Notes under the pieces: model-generated | What the model saw: the letters and a program-made list of their open reading frames with translations, nothing else | Told to the model about the DNA's origin: nothing | The model's database searches: none | Translations under genes and position numbers: made by a program | From: Actinotalea subterranea | GTDB taxonomy: Bacteria > Actinomycetota > Actinomycetes > Actinomycetales > Cellulomonadaceae | DNA: 64,000 bases | Direction: 5' to 3' | Assembly: GCF_008364845.1 (NCBI RefSeq) | Contig: NZ_VTTP01000001.1 | Coordinates: 272,827-336,826, forward strand | Shown here: piece after piece, positions 8,753-17,358 of the stretch | How the letters are laid out: every line of letters begins with the position of its first letter | Numbering within the stretch: position 1 is the first letter of the stretch

Positions 8753-9319
8753 TCAGCCCGCGGTGGTCGTGAGCGTCGAGACCACGGGCGTCGGGTTGGC
8801 GAAGAGGTCGAGCACGGGGCAGTGCGCGTCGACGGCACGCTGGAGCTCGGCGTACCGCTCGGCCGTCTCGGGGCCCGTGAGGTGCACGTCGAGGCGCACC
8901 TGGGTGAACCCGGCCCGGACGCCGTCGTCGAGCCCGAAGAACCCGCGCACGTCGAGGTCACCCACGGCCTCGACGGTGACGCCCTCGAGCCGGATGCCGA
9001 GGCGCGCGGCCCAGAACCGGTAGGTCACCACCTGGCAGCCGATGAACGCACCGAGCGCGTACTCGACGGGGTTGGTCGCCGAGTCGTCGCCGCCGAGCGA
9101 CGCCGGCTCGTCGACCACGAACGTGTGCTGGCGGGTGCGCACGTCGGTCGCGACGGAGCCGACGCCCTCCCCTGTGGCGCGGAACTGGACGGCCGCGCGG
9201 CTCGCGTCCTCGGCGACGGCGGAGGCCGTCGCCGAGATGATCGCGCGCAGCGACTCGTCGCGCTCGGGCCGCTGGGCGGAGTCGGTCGTGGTGGTCGGCA
9301 GGGTGCTGGTGCTGGTCAT
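8753..9319 (-). CDS. OsmC family peroxiredoxin-like protein
   Basis: A 188-residue OsmC/Ohr-fold protein. The two family cysteines are visible in YALGAFIGCQVVTYR and in the C-terminal DAHCPVLDLFANP. These form the thiol pair that reduces organic hydroperoxides in characterised members. The family segment SATNPVEYALGA precedes the first Cys. The ATG is chosen because an AGGAG ribosome binding site sits just upstream and the preceding in-frame codons are low-complexity. The N-terminal ~15 residues are Thr/Ser-rich. No resistance regulator is adjacent, so whether it is OsmC (osmotic/peroxide) or a more distant branch is open. Confidence 0.85.
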   Translation of the reverse strand: MTSTSTLPTTTTDSAQRPERDESLRAIISATASAVAEDASRAAVQFRATGEGVGSVATDVRTRQHTFVVDEPASLGGDDSATNPVEYALGAFIGCQVVTYRFWAARLGIRLEGVTVEAVGDLDVRGFFGLDDGVRAGFTQVRLDVHLTGPETAERYAELQRAVDAHCPVLDLFANPTPVVSTLTTTAG

Positions 9320-9685
9320 GGGTGCTCCTGGGTGCGTGCCGGAGCCGGGCCGCGCCTGGCGGTCCCGGCGGAGGTCGTGGGAGCGGGCGGGCGCGTCACC
9401 GGTGCGCGGGCATGCACGGCGCCGTGCCGCGAGCGCGCGAGGCGGCTGCGGGCAGGGCGCGCACGGGGGCACGCGGGCCGGTGAGGACAGGTGGGCCCGT
9501 CGGTCGTGGACCGGCGGGCTCAGCGAGGGCGCTCCGCCCTACCGCATTCGACAGCTCGTCGTGGCGGCCAGTGGCCGCACGTGCGCAGCGGAGCCCGGGT
9601 GGGCCTGCAGGGTGCGCGACGAAGCCATGGCGTCACCCAAGCAGGTCCGTGCCCGCGCGGCGAGTGCCGGTCCACGATCCGGGCG
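9320..9685. other. Intergenic region without an assignable gene
   Basis: About 366 bases between the start of osmC and the end of the NYN gene, which lie in the same direction. The reading frames here are Arg/Gly/Ala-rich and resemble no family, and there is no RNA gene or clear repeat. It probably contains the osmC promoter and the terminator of the upstream transcript. Confidence 0.5.
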
Positions 9686-11029
9686 TCACCGCCCGACGAG
9701 ACCCCCACCGACCCACGTCCGGATCGCGGAGACGTCGGCGGGCGCGAGCTCCATGCGCGCACCGCGGCAGAGCCCGACGACGTTGTCCGCCCACGTCTCG
9801 GCGACCTTCTGGGCGCTCGGCCGGGTCGCGAGGTCGAGCCCGGCGTACAGGACGCCGGAGATCACGGTGTTGACGGACCCGCGGCCGATCGGCTGACCAG
9901 CGGCCTGGCACGCGTCACGGACCCGGCGGGCCGTCTCGGGGCGGTCGAACGGGGTCGCCGCGACGTCGTCCGCGAGCGCCGTGAGCAGCACGCGGTACCG
10001 CTCCGTCGGCAGGTTGGGGATGTCGGTCACCTCGACCACCTGGCGTTGCAGGGGCGGCAGGTCGACGCCGCCGGCCGTGGGCAGGTCGGCCTCGCTGAAG
10101 CGCTTGGGGTCCCACACGAAGCCCGACGCGGCGCCGAGCTCCGGTGCGACGCGCGCGAGCCACGGGAAGAACCCGCCGGCGCCGCCCCACGCGGACGTCG
10201 CGAGCGCAGGCTCGGCCTTCTGGGCGGCCTGCGCCACGGCGCCGCCGTTGAGCGGGCGTTCCGCCGAGCGCACGAGGCGCAGGACGGCGCGCCGTGCGGG
10301 TCCGGTCCACGTGACGGGCGCTGCCACGGGCGCGGCCACCACCACGGGTGCCGCGGAGCCTGCGGCCGCCGGTGTCGAGGACGACCCGCCGCCGCGCGTC
10401 GACGCGGCTGCCCTGCCGCCGCCCCGGGCCGGCTCGGGCGCGGCGACCTGCACGGGCACGACCTCGTCGACGGTGCTCGGCTCGGGGTCCTTGACGAGCT
10501 CGGCGAGCTCGTCAGCCGTGATGACGGTGTCCGCGACGGCGCGGTAGGCGCTCGCGGCGGGACCGGCCGTGATGATCGTGACGCGGCGGTCGGCCGCCCG
10601 GCACCGCAGGGCGAGGGGCGTGAAGTCGGCGTCGGCCGAGAGGATGACGAACTCGTCGTACCTCGTCTGCGCGCTGAGGGCGTCGACGGCGTCGAGCACG
10701 AGGTTGATGTCGGCGCTGCTCTTGCCCTGCTGCGTCAGCGAGGGGCAGTCCACGACGCTGAACCCGGCCCGCGTGAAGTTGGGCCTGAACTGGGAGAACG
10801 TCGACGGGTTGAGGTAGCACGAGCGGACCAGGAAGCGGCGCGTGAAGTCGCCGTCGGCGTCGCTGCCCGTCTCGAGGGCGGTGAGCCAGTGCGCGGGCGA
10901 CCCGGCGAACGCCTCGGCCGCGGCAGGGTCGAGGCGCTTCAGCCCGATGTACACGTTGTCGAAGTCGACGAACAGCGCGCAGCGCAGGCGGCGGACGTCG
11001 GTGGTCTCGGTGGTGTCGATGATCGTCAC
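9686..11029 (-). CDS. NYN domain nuclease-like protein with C-terminal OST-HTH domain
   Basis: A 447-residue two-domain protein. Residues ~15-165 form a NYN/LabA-like PIN-fold domain with acidic metal-site residues in ALFVDFDNVYIG, SADINLVLDAVDAL and VILSADADFTPLA. A Pro/Ala/Ser-rich linker follows, then a second domain (RRAVLRLVRSAERPLNGGAV to GFVWDPKRF) resembling the OST-HTH/LOTUS RNA-binding fold. Such proteins are predicted ribonucleases. The GTG start has an AGGAGG sequence seven bases upstream. The gene follows ppx/gppA by 41 bases in the same direction and may be co-transcribed with it. The RNA target is unknown. Confidence 0.85.
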   Translation of the reverse strand: MTIIDTTETTDVRRLRCALFVDFDNVYIGLKRLDPAAAEAFAGSPAHWLTALETGSDADGDFTRRFLVRSCYLNPSTFSQFRPNFTRAGFSVVDCPSLTQQGKSSADINLVLDAVDALSAQTRYDEFVILSADADFTPLALRCRAADRRVTIITAGPAASAYRAVADTVITADELAELVKDPEPSTVDEVVPVQVAAPEPARGGGRAAASTRGGGSSSTPAAAGSAAPVVVAAPVAAPVTWTGPARRAVLRLVRSAERPLNGGAVAQAAQKAEPALATSAWGGAGGFFPWLARVAPELGAASGFVWDPKRFSEADLPTAGGVDLPPLQRQVVEVTDIPNLPTERYRVLLTALADDVAATPFDRPETARRVRDACQAAGQPIGRGSVNTVISGVLYAGLDLATRPSAQKVAETWADNVVGLCRGARMELAPADVSAIRTWVGGGLVGR

Positions 11030-11070
11030 GGGTCCATCCTCCTCGCCCTCACGCGTCGCGCAGCCCGGGG

Positions 11071-11997
11071 TCAGCCCAGCCGGTCGAGGGAGAGCAGGAT
11101 CATCCCCTCCCGCAGCGCCCACGGGGACACCTCGAGCTCGGCGACGGAGAAGGCTCGCATGGTCTCGGCGAGCACGATCGCACCCGCGACCACCTGGAAG
11201 GTCCGGTCCTCGGTGATGCCGGGCAGGGCGGGCCGTGCGTCCGCCGGGATCCGGGCGAGCCGCGGCACCCAGTCCTCGAGCGCGGAGCGGCGCAGCAGGA
11301 TGCGGTCCTGCGGGCCGACGCCGTCCGCGGTCCCACCGGCGAGGCGCGCGAGCGAGCGGATCGTCTTGGAGGAGCCGACGACGTGCGCGGGCCGCGGGAG
11401 GTCGGCGAACCGGCGCGCGGCCTCCCCGAGCACCTGCGCCGCGTGGGCCCGCAGCGCGGCGGTCTGCGCGGGTGCGGGCGGGTCGTCGGGCAGGAAGGTG
11501 ACGGTCGACCGCCCGGCACCGAGCGGGACCGACAGCGCGACGTCCGGGTTCTCGGTGCCGCCGGCGGCGATCTCGAGGGAGCCTCCGCCGATGTCGAGGA
11601 GCAGCAGCTGGCCCGCGGACCAGCCGAACCACCGCCGCGCGGCGAGGAAGGTGATGCGGGCCTCCTCCTCGCCTGTGAGCACGCGCAGCCGCACCCCCGT
11701 CTGGTCGGCCACGAGGTCCAGCACCTGCGGGCCGTTGGGCGCCTCGCGCAGCGCGGACGTGGCGAACGGGAGCAGCTCCTCGACCCCGGCCTCGTCCGCT
11801 GCTGCGGCGGCGGAGCGCACGGCCTCGACGAGCGCCGTCACCCCCTCGGCGCTGATCTCCCCGCCGGGCCCGAGGTACCGCATGAGGCGGAGCACGGACT
11901 TGCGCGACGACTGCGGCACGGGTGGCGCGCCGCGGTGCGCGTCGACGACGAGCAGGTGCACGGTGTTCGAGCCGACGTCGAGGACCCCGAGGCGCAT
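11071..11997 (-). CDS. Ppx/GppA family exopolyphosphatase/pppGpp phosphohydrolase
   Basis: A 308-residue single-module Ppx/GppA protein of the ASKHA fold. Visible motifs are the phosphate-1 loop LGVLDVGSNTVHLLVVDA at the N-terminus, FATSALREA, the phosphate-2 loop LLLDIGGGSLEIA, and VVGSSKTIRSLARL. It lacks the C-terminal HD and helical domains of E. coli Ppx, so it has the short actinobacterial form. Characterised short enzymes degrade polyphosphate or pppGpp, and sequence alone does not separate the two. The ATG sits six bases after a -10 hexamer, consistent with a leaderless message. The NYN gene follows downstream. Confidence 0.9.
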   Translation of the reverse strand: MRLGVLDVGSNTVHLLVVDAHRGAPPVPQSSRKSVLRLMRYLGPGGEISAEGVTALVEAVRSAAAAADEAGVEELLPFATSALREAPNGPQVLDLVADQTGVRLRVLTGEEEARITFLAARRWFGWSAGQLLLLDIGGGSLEIAAGGTENPDVALSVPLGAGRSTVTFLPDDPPAPAQTAALRAHAAQVLGEAARRFADLPRPAHVVGSSKTIRSLARLAGGTADGVGPQDRILLRRSALEDWVPRLARIPADARPALPGITEDRTFQVVAGAIVLAETMRAFSVAELEVSPWALREGMILLSLDRLG

Positions 11998-12003
11998 GCG
12001 GTC

Positions 12004-12009
12004 ACGCTA
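12004..12009 (-). promoter_or_regulatory. Leaderless-type -10 hexamer for ppx/gppA
   Basis: TAGCGT on the minus strand, six bases before the ATG, no Shine-Dalgarno sequence. Confidence 0.5.
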
Positions 12010-12018
12010 GCGCCCGGC

Positions 12019-12906
12019 TCAGGAGGTGACGTCCGCCGTCGCGAAGCGACCCCAGGCGAGCGCGCCGAACACCGCGACCCACGCGGCCTGCACGGCGAGC
12101 CCCTGGCCGAGGACGCCCCAGTCGACCTCGAGCCGCAGCATCTCCGCGAAGTCGAGCCAGTGGTGCGTCAGCAGGCCGGGGTGGATCACCGCGAGCTGCG
12201 GGAGCGTGTCGAGGACGGCCGAGACGATCGCGACGACGACGGTCGCGGCCATCGCGCCCACGGGGACCTCGGTGAGGGTCGAGAAGAACAGGCCGACGGC
12301 GACGAGCCCCGTGAGCGACGCCGCCACGTAGGCGGTCACCCCGGCCACGCGCGCGAGCCCCGCGCCCGCCGGGATGGTGGTCCCGGAGAGCAGGGTCAGG
12401 TCCGAGACGCCGAACAGCACGGCGCCCGTCGCGAGCGCAACGAGCGCGATGGCGAGCACCGCGGCCGTGACGAACACGAGCGTCGCGACAGCCTTGACGG
12501 CGAGGAGGCGTCCGCGCCGGACCGGGAGCGTCAGGAGGTAGCGCAGGGTGCCCGACGACGCCTCCCCCGCGATGGCGTCACCCGAGGCGATGCCGATCGT
12601 CAGGGGCAGCAGGAAGGGCAGGCACATGAACAGCGCCGCGACGACGAGGAAGAGGCCGTTGCCCGTCACGCGCGCCACGAACCCGGGCCCCTGGCCGGAC
12701 AGCGCCGTGCCCTGCGCGACATAGAGGACGATCCCGAGGAGCAGCGGCACGGCGGCGAGCCCGGACAGCAGGGCGACGTTGCGGCGCCTGCCGAAGACGA
12801 GGCGCAGCTCGGAGCGCAGCAGCCGGGCGACGGCGCCCGGCAGTGCTGCGGGTGCAGCGGGCGCTGCGGGCGGGACGGGCCCGGCGAGGACGTCAGCGCG
12901 CGACAT
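12019..12906 (-). CDS. ABC-2 type transporter permease
   Basis: A 295-residue permease with about six hydrophobic segments, separated by loops containing ASSGTLRYLLTLPVRRGRLL. That sequence is the coupling region typical of ABC-2 (NosY/CcmA-partner) permeases. The ATG at 12906 lies inside the end of the ATPase gene (14-base overlap), so the two are almost certainly co-translated and form one exporter. It is the last gene of the operon LolA-like protein, ATPase, permease. The substrate is unknown; the LolA-like partner suggests something lipophilic. Confidence 0.87.
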   Translation of the reverse strand: MSRADVLAGPVPPAAPAAPAALPGAVARLLRSELRLVFGRRRNVALLSGLAAVPLLLGIVLYVAQGTALSGQGPGFVARVTGNGLFLVVAALFMCLPFLLPLTIGIASGDAIAGEASSGTLRYLLTLPVRRGRLLAVKAVATLVFVTAAVLAIALVALATGAVLFGVSDLTLLSGTTIPAGAGLARVAGVTAYVAASLTGLVAVGLFFSTLTEVPVGAMAATVVVAIVSAVLDTLPQLAVIHPGLLTHHWLDFAEMLRLEVDWGVLGQGLAVQAAWVAVFGALAWGRFATADVTS

Positions 12907-13951
12907 CGAAGCCCTCCCCGGTGAGCGTCACGAAGAGCTGCTCGAGGCTCGGCCTGCGCAGCTCGAGGCCGAGGAGCTCGACCCCGGCGTGCACGAGTGC
13001 GGCCGACACGGCACCGACACCCACACCCGTCCCGGCGAGCGACGCCTCGACCTCGGTGCCGTCCGCGGCCACGTCGACGAGGCCGAGGGCCACGAGCACG
13101 CGTGCCGCGGCCCCGGCGTCGGCGAACGTCGTCGTGACGACGACGCGTGCCTCGCCGGCCTCGGTCAGCGCGGCCCGCTCGCCCTGGACGAGCAGCCGCC
13201 CGCGGCTCATGACGCCGATGTGCGAGCACACCTGCTCGATCTCGCTCAGCAGGTGCGAGGACACGAGCACGGTCGTGCCCGCGTCGGCGAGCTCACGTAC
13301 GAGCGTGCGGACCTCGCGCGTGCCCTGCGGGTCGAGCCCGTTCGTCGGCTCGTCGAGCACGAGGAGCTCACGCGGGCGGAGCAGGGCGGCGGCGAGGCCG
13401 AGCCGCTGCTTCATGCCGAGCGAGTACTGCCGGTACGGCTTGTCCGCGGCCGCGGCGAGGCCGACGCGGTCGAGGGCGTCGTCGATGCGCCGGCGCGACG
13501 TGCGCGGGTCGGCGGTCGCGTCGCACGCGTCGAGCCGCGTGAGGTTCTGGCGGCCGCCGAGGTACGGCTGGAAGGCCGGGCCCTCGACGAGGACCCCGAC
13601 GCGCGGCAGCACCCCGGCCGACGCGCCCGGCATGGGCTCGCCCAGCAGCCAGGCCTGGCCGCTCGTCGGCCGGACGAGGCCCAGCAGCATCCGGATCGTC
13701 GTCGTCTTGCCCGAGCCGTTGGGGCCGAGGAAGCCGTAGACCGACCCGCGCGGGACGTGGAGGTCGATGCCGTCGACCGCGGCCGGGGCGGAGCCGAACC
13801 GCTTGGTCAGCCCTGAGGTCCGCACGGCCGGGGCCTCGACCGTGGCCTCGCGCGACGCCGGCACCGGCGCCTGCGCGCCGGACGCGACGACCGTGTCCCC
13901 CCTCCGCGCGGCGTCGGCCGCGAGGAGGGGGGACACCGGTCCGGAGGTCAC
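12893..13951 (-). CDS. ABC transporter ATP-binding protein
   Basis: A 352-residue ATPase with an N-terminal extension of ~45 residues, then Walker A GPNGSGKTTT, the signature region YSLGMKQRLGLAAALL, Walker B ELLVLDEPTNGLDP and the switch His in VLVSSHLLSEIEQV. A C-terminal domain of ~100 residues follows, as in the CcmA/DrrA class of drug and lipid exporters. The start codon overlaps the stop of the LolA-like gene by four bases (ATGA), and its end overlaps the permease start. Together the three genes make a translationally coupled export operon divergent from a two-component system. Confidence 0.92.
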   Translation of the reverse strand: MTSGPVSPLLAADAARRGDTVVASGAQAPVPASREATVEAPAVRTSGLTKRFGSAPAAVDGIDLHVPRGSVYGFLGPNGSGKTTTIRMLLGLVRPTSGQAWLLGEPMPGASAGVLPRVGVLVEGPAFQPYLGGRQNLTRLDACDATADPRTSRRRIDDALDRVGLAAAADKPYRQYSLGMKQRLGLAAALLRPRELLVLDEPTNGLDPQGTREVRTLVRELADAGTTVLVSSHLLSEIEQVCSHIGVMSRGRLLVQGERAALTEAGEARVVVTTTFADAGAAARVLVALGLVDVAADGTEVEASLAGTGVGVGAVSAALVHAGVELLGLELRRPSLEQLFVTLTGEGFDVAR

Positions 13952-15237
13952 GCCATCCCGCGCAGCGTCTCGGCCGGGACGGCGCCGACGAGCACGCGGC
14001 CGTCGGGCGTCAGGAGCACGGTCAGGAGCGCCGAGCTGATGACCTGACCCTCGGGGGACTCGCTCGTCAGCGTGCCGTACAGGGCACCGAGGTCGAGGTC
14101 GCTCCCGGGGTGCTCACCGTCCTCGGGCACGAACTCCCCGACGAGCTCCTGGGCCTCGTCCGAGCCGATGAGGCGCTCGGAGGCGAGACCGGCCATCGCT
14201 GCCGGGTCGCTGCCGAGCAGCGCCTGGACGTCGATCCCGGAGATCTCGACGACGGTCTCCCAGCCGGTGCCGGTCACCGTCACGCCCTCGGGCAGCGGCG
14301 CGTCCTCGGGACCGGTCGCGTCCGTGGGCGCCTCGGCGGCGTCCGGGACGGCGAGGTCGGTCTCGTCCGGCAGCGGGATGATCACGTCACGCACCGCGGC
14401 GTCGGCGGGGGCCGCGAAGGCCAGCACCGCGTCGTCGGGCGTCGCGAAGGTCACGTCCGTGAAGCCGAGCTCGAGCGCCGGTGTCTCGGCGTCCTGCGTG
14501 CTCCACACCTGGACGCGCAGGGGCGTCCACGTCTCGGCGTCGACGGCGACCACGACCCGGCCCACCAGCGACCCCTGGGTCTTGGGGCTGACGACGAGCT
14601 GGTAGGCGTCCCGACCGGCGACCGTCGTGCTCGCGTCCATCGAGACCGTCGAGGACTCGTCCGCGTGGTCGAGCGCCGCGCTCGCGGCCTCCTCGGGTGT
14701 CGGCAGGTCTGCCGCGACGTCGGGCGACGGGCCCTCGCGGAGCTCGGCCTCGAGCTCGGCGTACCTCGCCTGCCCCGCGGCGTCGAGCGCGTAGTGGACG
14801 ACCTCCTCGTCGGTGCTCGAGTAGGTCCAGGCCTCCGGGCCGTCGCGGACCACCGAGTACTCCGAGGTGTCCCCGAGGAGCGCGACCCGCGACCGGTCCT
14901 CGCCGTCCGTCCAGACGCGCAGCGTCGAGCTGCCGCCGAGGAGCGCGATGGGGTTGGCGCCGGTGAGCGCCGTGGGGATCTCGGGCAGGCCGAGCCGTGC
15001 GGTGTAGACGACGGTGCCGGACAACGGGACGCTCTCGGCTGCGGCGACGTTGGCCGCGAGCTCGGCCGGGGTGAGGTCCGGCAGGCCCTCGGCGCCCGCG
15101 TTGGCGAGCAGCGGCGGGGCGAGGAAGGCGCCCGCCACGGCGGCGGCGACGACGCCGGGGACCATCCACGGCGAGCGCAGGATCGATCGTGGCGTGCTGG
15201 TGGCTGTGGTTGCTGAGGGTGCGGCGTTCTCGGTCAT
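13948..15237 (-). CDS. LolA-like outer-leaflet lipid/lipoprotein carrier domain protein, membrane-anchored
   Basis: A 429-residue protein with a short cytosolic tail, one hydrophobic segment (WMVPGVVAAAVAGAFLAPPL, about residues 24-43) acting as signal anchor, and a large outside domain. The pattern of alternating strands with YTARLGLPEIPTALTG, YSVVRDGPEAWTYSS and AYQLVVSPKTQG is that of LolA/LppX-like half-barrel proteins, which bind lipids. It is the first gene of an operon with an ABC ATPase and permease, and its start faces the response regulator gene. This fits a cell-envelope stress module, with the two-component system probably controlling the operon. The ligand is unknown. Confidence 0.75.
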   Translation of the reverse strand: MTENAAPSATTATSTPRSILRSPWMVPGVVAAAVAGAFLAPPLLANAGAEGLPDLTPAELAANVAAAESVPLSGTVVYTARLGLPEIPTALTGANPIALLGGSSTLRVWTDGEDRSRVALLGDTSEYSVVRDGPEAWTYSSTDEEVVHYALDAAGQARYAELEAELREGPSPDVAADLPTPEEAASAALDHADESSTVSMDASTTVAGRDAYQLVVSPKTQGSLVGRVVVAVDAETWTPLRVQVWSTQDAETPALELGFTDVTFATPDDAVLAFAAPADAAVRDVIIPLPDETDLAVPDAAEAPTDATGPEDAPLPEGVTVTGTGWETVVEISGIDVQALLGSDPAAMAGLASERLIGSDEAQELVGEFVPEDGEHPGSDLDLGALYGTLTSESPEGQVISSALLTVLLTPDGRVLVGAVPAETLRGMA

Positions 15238-15260
15238 GGGTCCAGCGTGCGCGTCGGAGC

Positions 15261-15279
15261 CTGTGAGGACGCTGAGAGC
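15261..15279. promoter_or_regulatory. Possible response-regulator direct repeat in the divergent promoter
   Basis: CTGTGAGGACGCTGAGAGC contains two TGAG-type half-sites in the 80-base gap between the LolA-like and response regulator genes. OmpR-family regulators often bind such direct repeats. The match is weak and not tested. Confidence 0.25.
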
Positions 15280-15317
15280 GGGTCCGGGGGCGTCGCGCGC
15301 GGTGGCATGCTCACCCC

Positions 15318-15971
15318 GTGCGGGTTCTCGTGGTCGACGACGAGCAGGGGCTCGTGCGCGCCCTGCGCCGTGGCCTCGTGGCCGAGGGGTTCGCCGTCGA
15401 CGTCGCGCTCGACGGCGCGACGGGCCTCGAGATGGCGACCGACAACGACTACGACGCGATCGTGCTCGACGTGATGCTCCCGCGCCGCAACGGCTACGAC
15501 GTCGTGACGGCGCTCCGCGAGCGCGACGTGTGGACGCCGGTCCTGATGCTCAGCGCCAAGGACGGTGAGCACGACGTCGCCGACGGGCTCGACGTCGGGG
15601 CCGACGACTACCTGACCAAGCCGTTCTCGTTCGTCGTCCTGGTCGCGCGGCTGCGCGCCCTCGTGCGGCGGCCCACGGGCGCGCGGCCGGCCGTCCTCAC
15701 GTCGGGCGACCTCGTGCTCGACCCGTCCGCGCGCACGGTGACGCGCGGCGGCGAGCCCGTTCCGCTCACCGCGCGTGAGCTCGCGCTGCTCGAGTACCTC
15801 ATGCGCCACGCCGACCGCGTGGTGGGCAAGGTCGAGCTGCGCGACCACGTGTGGGACGGCACGGGCGAGGACCTCAACGTCGTCGAGGTCTACGTCGGGT
15901 ACCTGCGTCGCAAGCTCGGCCGCGACGCGGTGCGGACCGTGCGCGGTGCGGGGTACCGGGTGGCCGGGTGA
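15318..15971 (+). CDS. OmpR-family response regulator
   Basis: A 217-residue two-domain regulator. The receiver domain has the acidic pocket VLVVDDEQG, the phosphorylation Asp in DAIVLDVMLPRRNG (about residue 51) and the conserved Lys in DYLTKPFSF. The C-terminal winged helix has LTARELALLEYLMRHADRVV and the recognition region VEVYVGYLRRKL. The GTG start lies six bases after CATGCT, a possible -10 with no ribosome binding site. The stop overlaps the GTG of the histidine kinase gene (GTGA), so the pair is co-translated. The divergent LolA-like/ABC operon is the likely target. Confidence 0.93.
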   Translation: MRVLVVDDEQGLVRALRRGLVAEGFAVDVALDGATGLEMATDNDYDAIVLDVMLPRRNGYDVVTALRERDVWTPVLMLSAKDGEHDVADGLDVGADDYLTKPFSFVVLVARLRALVRRPTGARPAVLTSGDLVLDPSARTVTRGGEPVPLTARELALLEYLMRHADRVVGKVELRDHVWDGTGEDLNVVEVYVGYLRRKLGRDAVRTVRGAGYRVAG

Positions 15972-17335
15972 CCGCCGTCCGGCGGCGCGTCTGGTCGTTG
16001 CGTGCGCGCCTGACGGTCCTGACCGCGGGTCTGCTGTGCCTGACGCTCGTCGCGGGCGCCGTCGCCCTCACGACCGTCCTGACGCGCAGCCGGGTCGCCG
16101 CGATCGACGAGATCGTGCTCGAGCGGGCCGCGACGGTCGCCGCCCTGGCGGCGGACGACCGGCTGCCGGACGCACTGCCGGTCGCGGAGGCGGGCGAGAT
16201 CGTCCAGGTGCTCGACGCCGACGGCCTGGTCGTCTCGTCGTCGCTCACCGCGAGCCGCACCCTGCCGGTGCTGCCGTCGGCCGAGGTCTCGGCTCTGCTC
16301 GACGGCGGCGCCGGCCCGTCAGGCCCGCCCGCCCCGACCACCCGGCGCACCGCCTACGACGACCAGGCGCGTGTCGCCGTCCGCGCGGCGACCCACGACG
16401 GGGACCCGGTGACGGTGGTCGCGTCCGTGCCGCTCGGCGAGGTCCAGGGCCTGCTCGCCGCGCTGCGGGTGTCCCTCGTGCTCGTGGTGCCCGCGCTCAC
16501 GGCCCTGCTCGCCCTCGCCATCTGGACGGTCCTCGGCCGCGCACTGACCCCCGTGGAGCAGCTGCGACGCGCCGCGGCCCAGGTCGCACGCACGGGCGGC
16601 CCCGGCTCGCTTCCGGTCCCCCGTGCGGACGACGAGCTCGGCGCGCTGGCCCGCACCCTCAACGAGATGCTCGACCGCCTGGAGACGAGCGCCGCACGCC
16701 AGCGGACGTTCGTCGCCGACGCGGCCCACGAGCTCCGCTCTCCGCTCGCCGCCCTGCGCACGAGCGTCGAGGTCGCGCGGAGCCACCCCGACGCGTACGG
16801 CACCGGCGAGCTCGCCGCCGAGCTCGCCGCCGAGGTCCTGCGGATGCAGGCCCTGGTGGACGACCTGCTGCTGCTCGCGCGGGTCGGCGCGGCCCCGCTG
16901 CACGACGCCGACCTCGACCTGGGGCGGGTCGCGCGTGACGCGGTCGAGGCCTCGCACGCGGCCGCGGGGCGCGACGACGTGACGGTCGCCGTCGACGGCT
17001 CGGGGCGGGCCCGCGGCGACGAGGCGGCGGTGGCCCGCGTGGTGCGGAACCTGGTCGACAACGCGGCCCGGCACGCGGCCTCGCGCGTGCTCGTCGAGGT
17101 GGCCGACGGCTGCGTGGTCGTCCAGGACGACGGGCACGGGATCGCCGCAGCCGACCGCGAGCGCGTGTTCGAGCGGTTCGTGCGGCTCGACGAGGCGCGT
17201 GAGCGGGAGGCCGGTGGGAGCGGGCTCGGTCTCGCGATCGCCCGGGAGGTCGCGCGTGAGCACGGCGGTGACGTCGTCCTCGGGGCCTCGTCCCTCGGGG
17301 GGCTGTCCGCGACGGTGCGTCTCCCCGTGGGCTGA
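15968..17335 (+). CDS. Sensor histidine kinase
   Basis: A 455-residue membrane kinase. It has two membrane segments (LTVLTAGLLCLTLVAGAVAL near residue 15 and SLVLVVPALTALLALAIWTV near residue 165) that bracket a ~130-residue sensor region, then a HAMP linker. The H-box FVADAAHELRSPLAAL holds the phospho-His. N-box VVRNLVDNAARHA, G1 VVVQDDGHGI, the F-box ERVFERFVRLDEA and G2 GGSGLGLAIA follow. It starts with the GTG overlapping the response regulator stop. The sensor region is not recognised. Given the neighbouring lipid-carrier/ABC operon, an envelope signal is a reasonable guess. Confidence 0.93.
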   Translation: MTAVRRRVWSLRARLTVLTAGLLCLTLVAGAVALTTVLTRSRVAAIDEIVLERAATVAALAADDRLPDALPVAEAGEIVQVLDADGLVVSSSLTASRTLPVLPSAEVSALLDGGAGPSGPPAPTTRRTAYDDQARVAVRAATHDGDPVTVVASVPLGEVQGLLAALRVSLVLVVPALTALLALAIWTVLGRALTPVEQLRRAAAQVARTGGPGSLPVPRADDELGALARTLNEMLDRLETSAARQRTFVADAAHELRSPLAALRTSVEVARSHPDAYGTGELAAELAAEVLRMQALVDDLLLLARVGAAPLHDADLDLGRVARDAVEASHAAAGRDDVTVAVDGSGRARGDEAAVARVVRNLVDNAARHAASRVLVEVADGCVVVQDDGHGIAAADRERVFERFVRLDEAREREAGGSGLGLAIAREVAREHGGDVVLGASSLGGLSATVRLPVG

Positions 17336-17358
17336 GCCGGTCCGCCGGCACGCGTCGG

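Noticed and set aside
9320-9685. A short gene between osmC and the NYN gene
   Set aside because: All frames here are low-complexity Arg/Ala/Gly-rich with no ribosome binding site.
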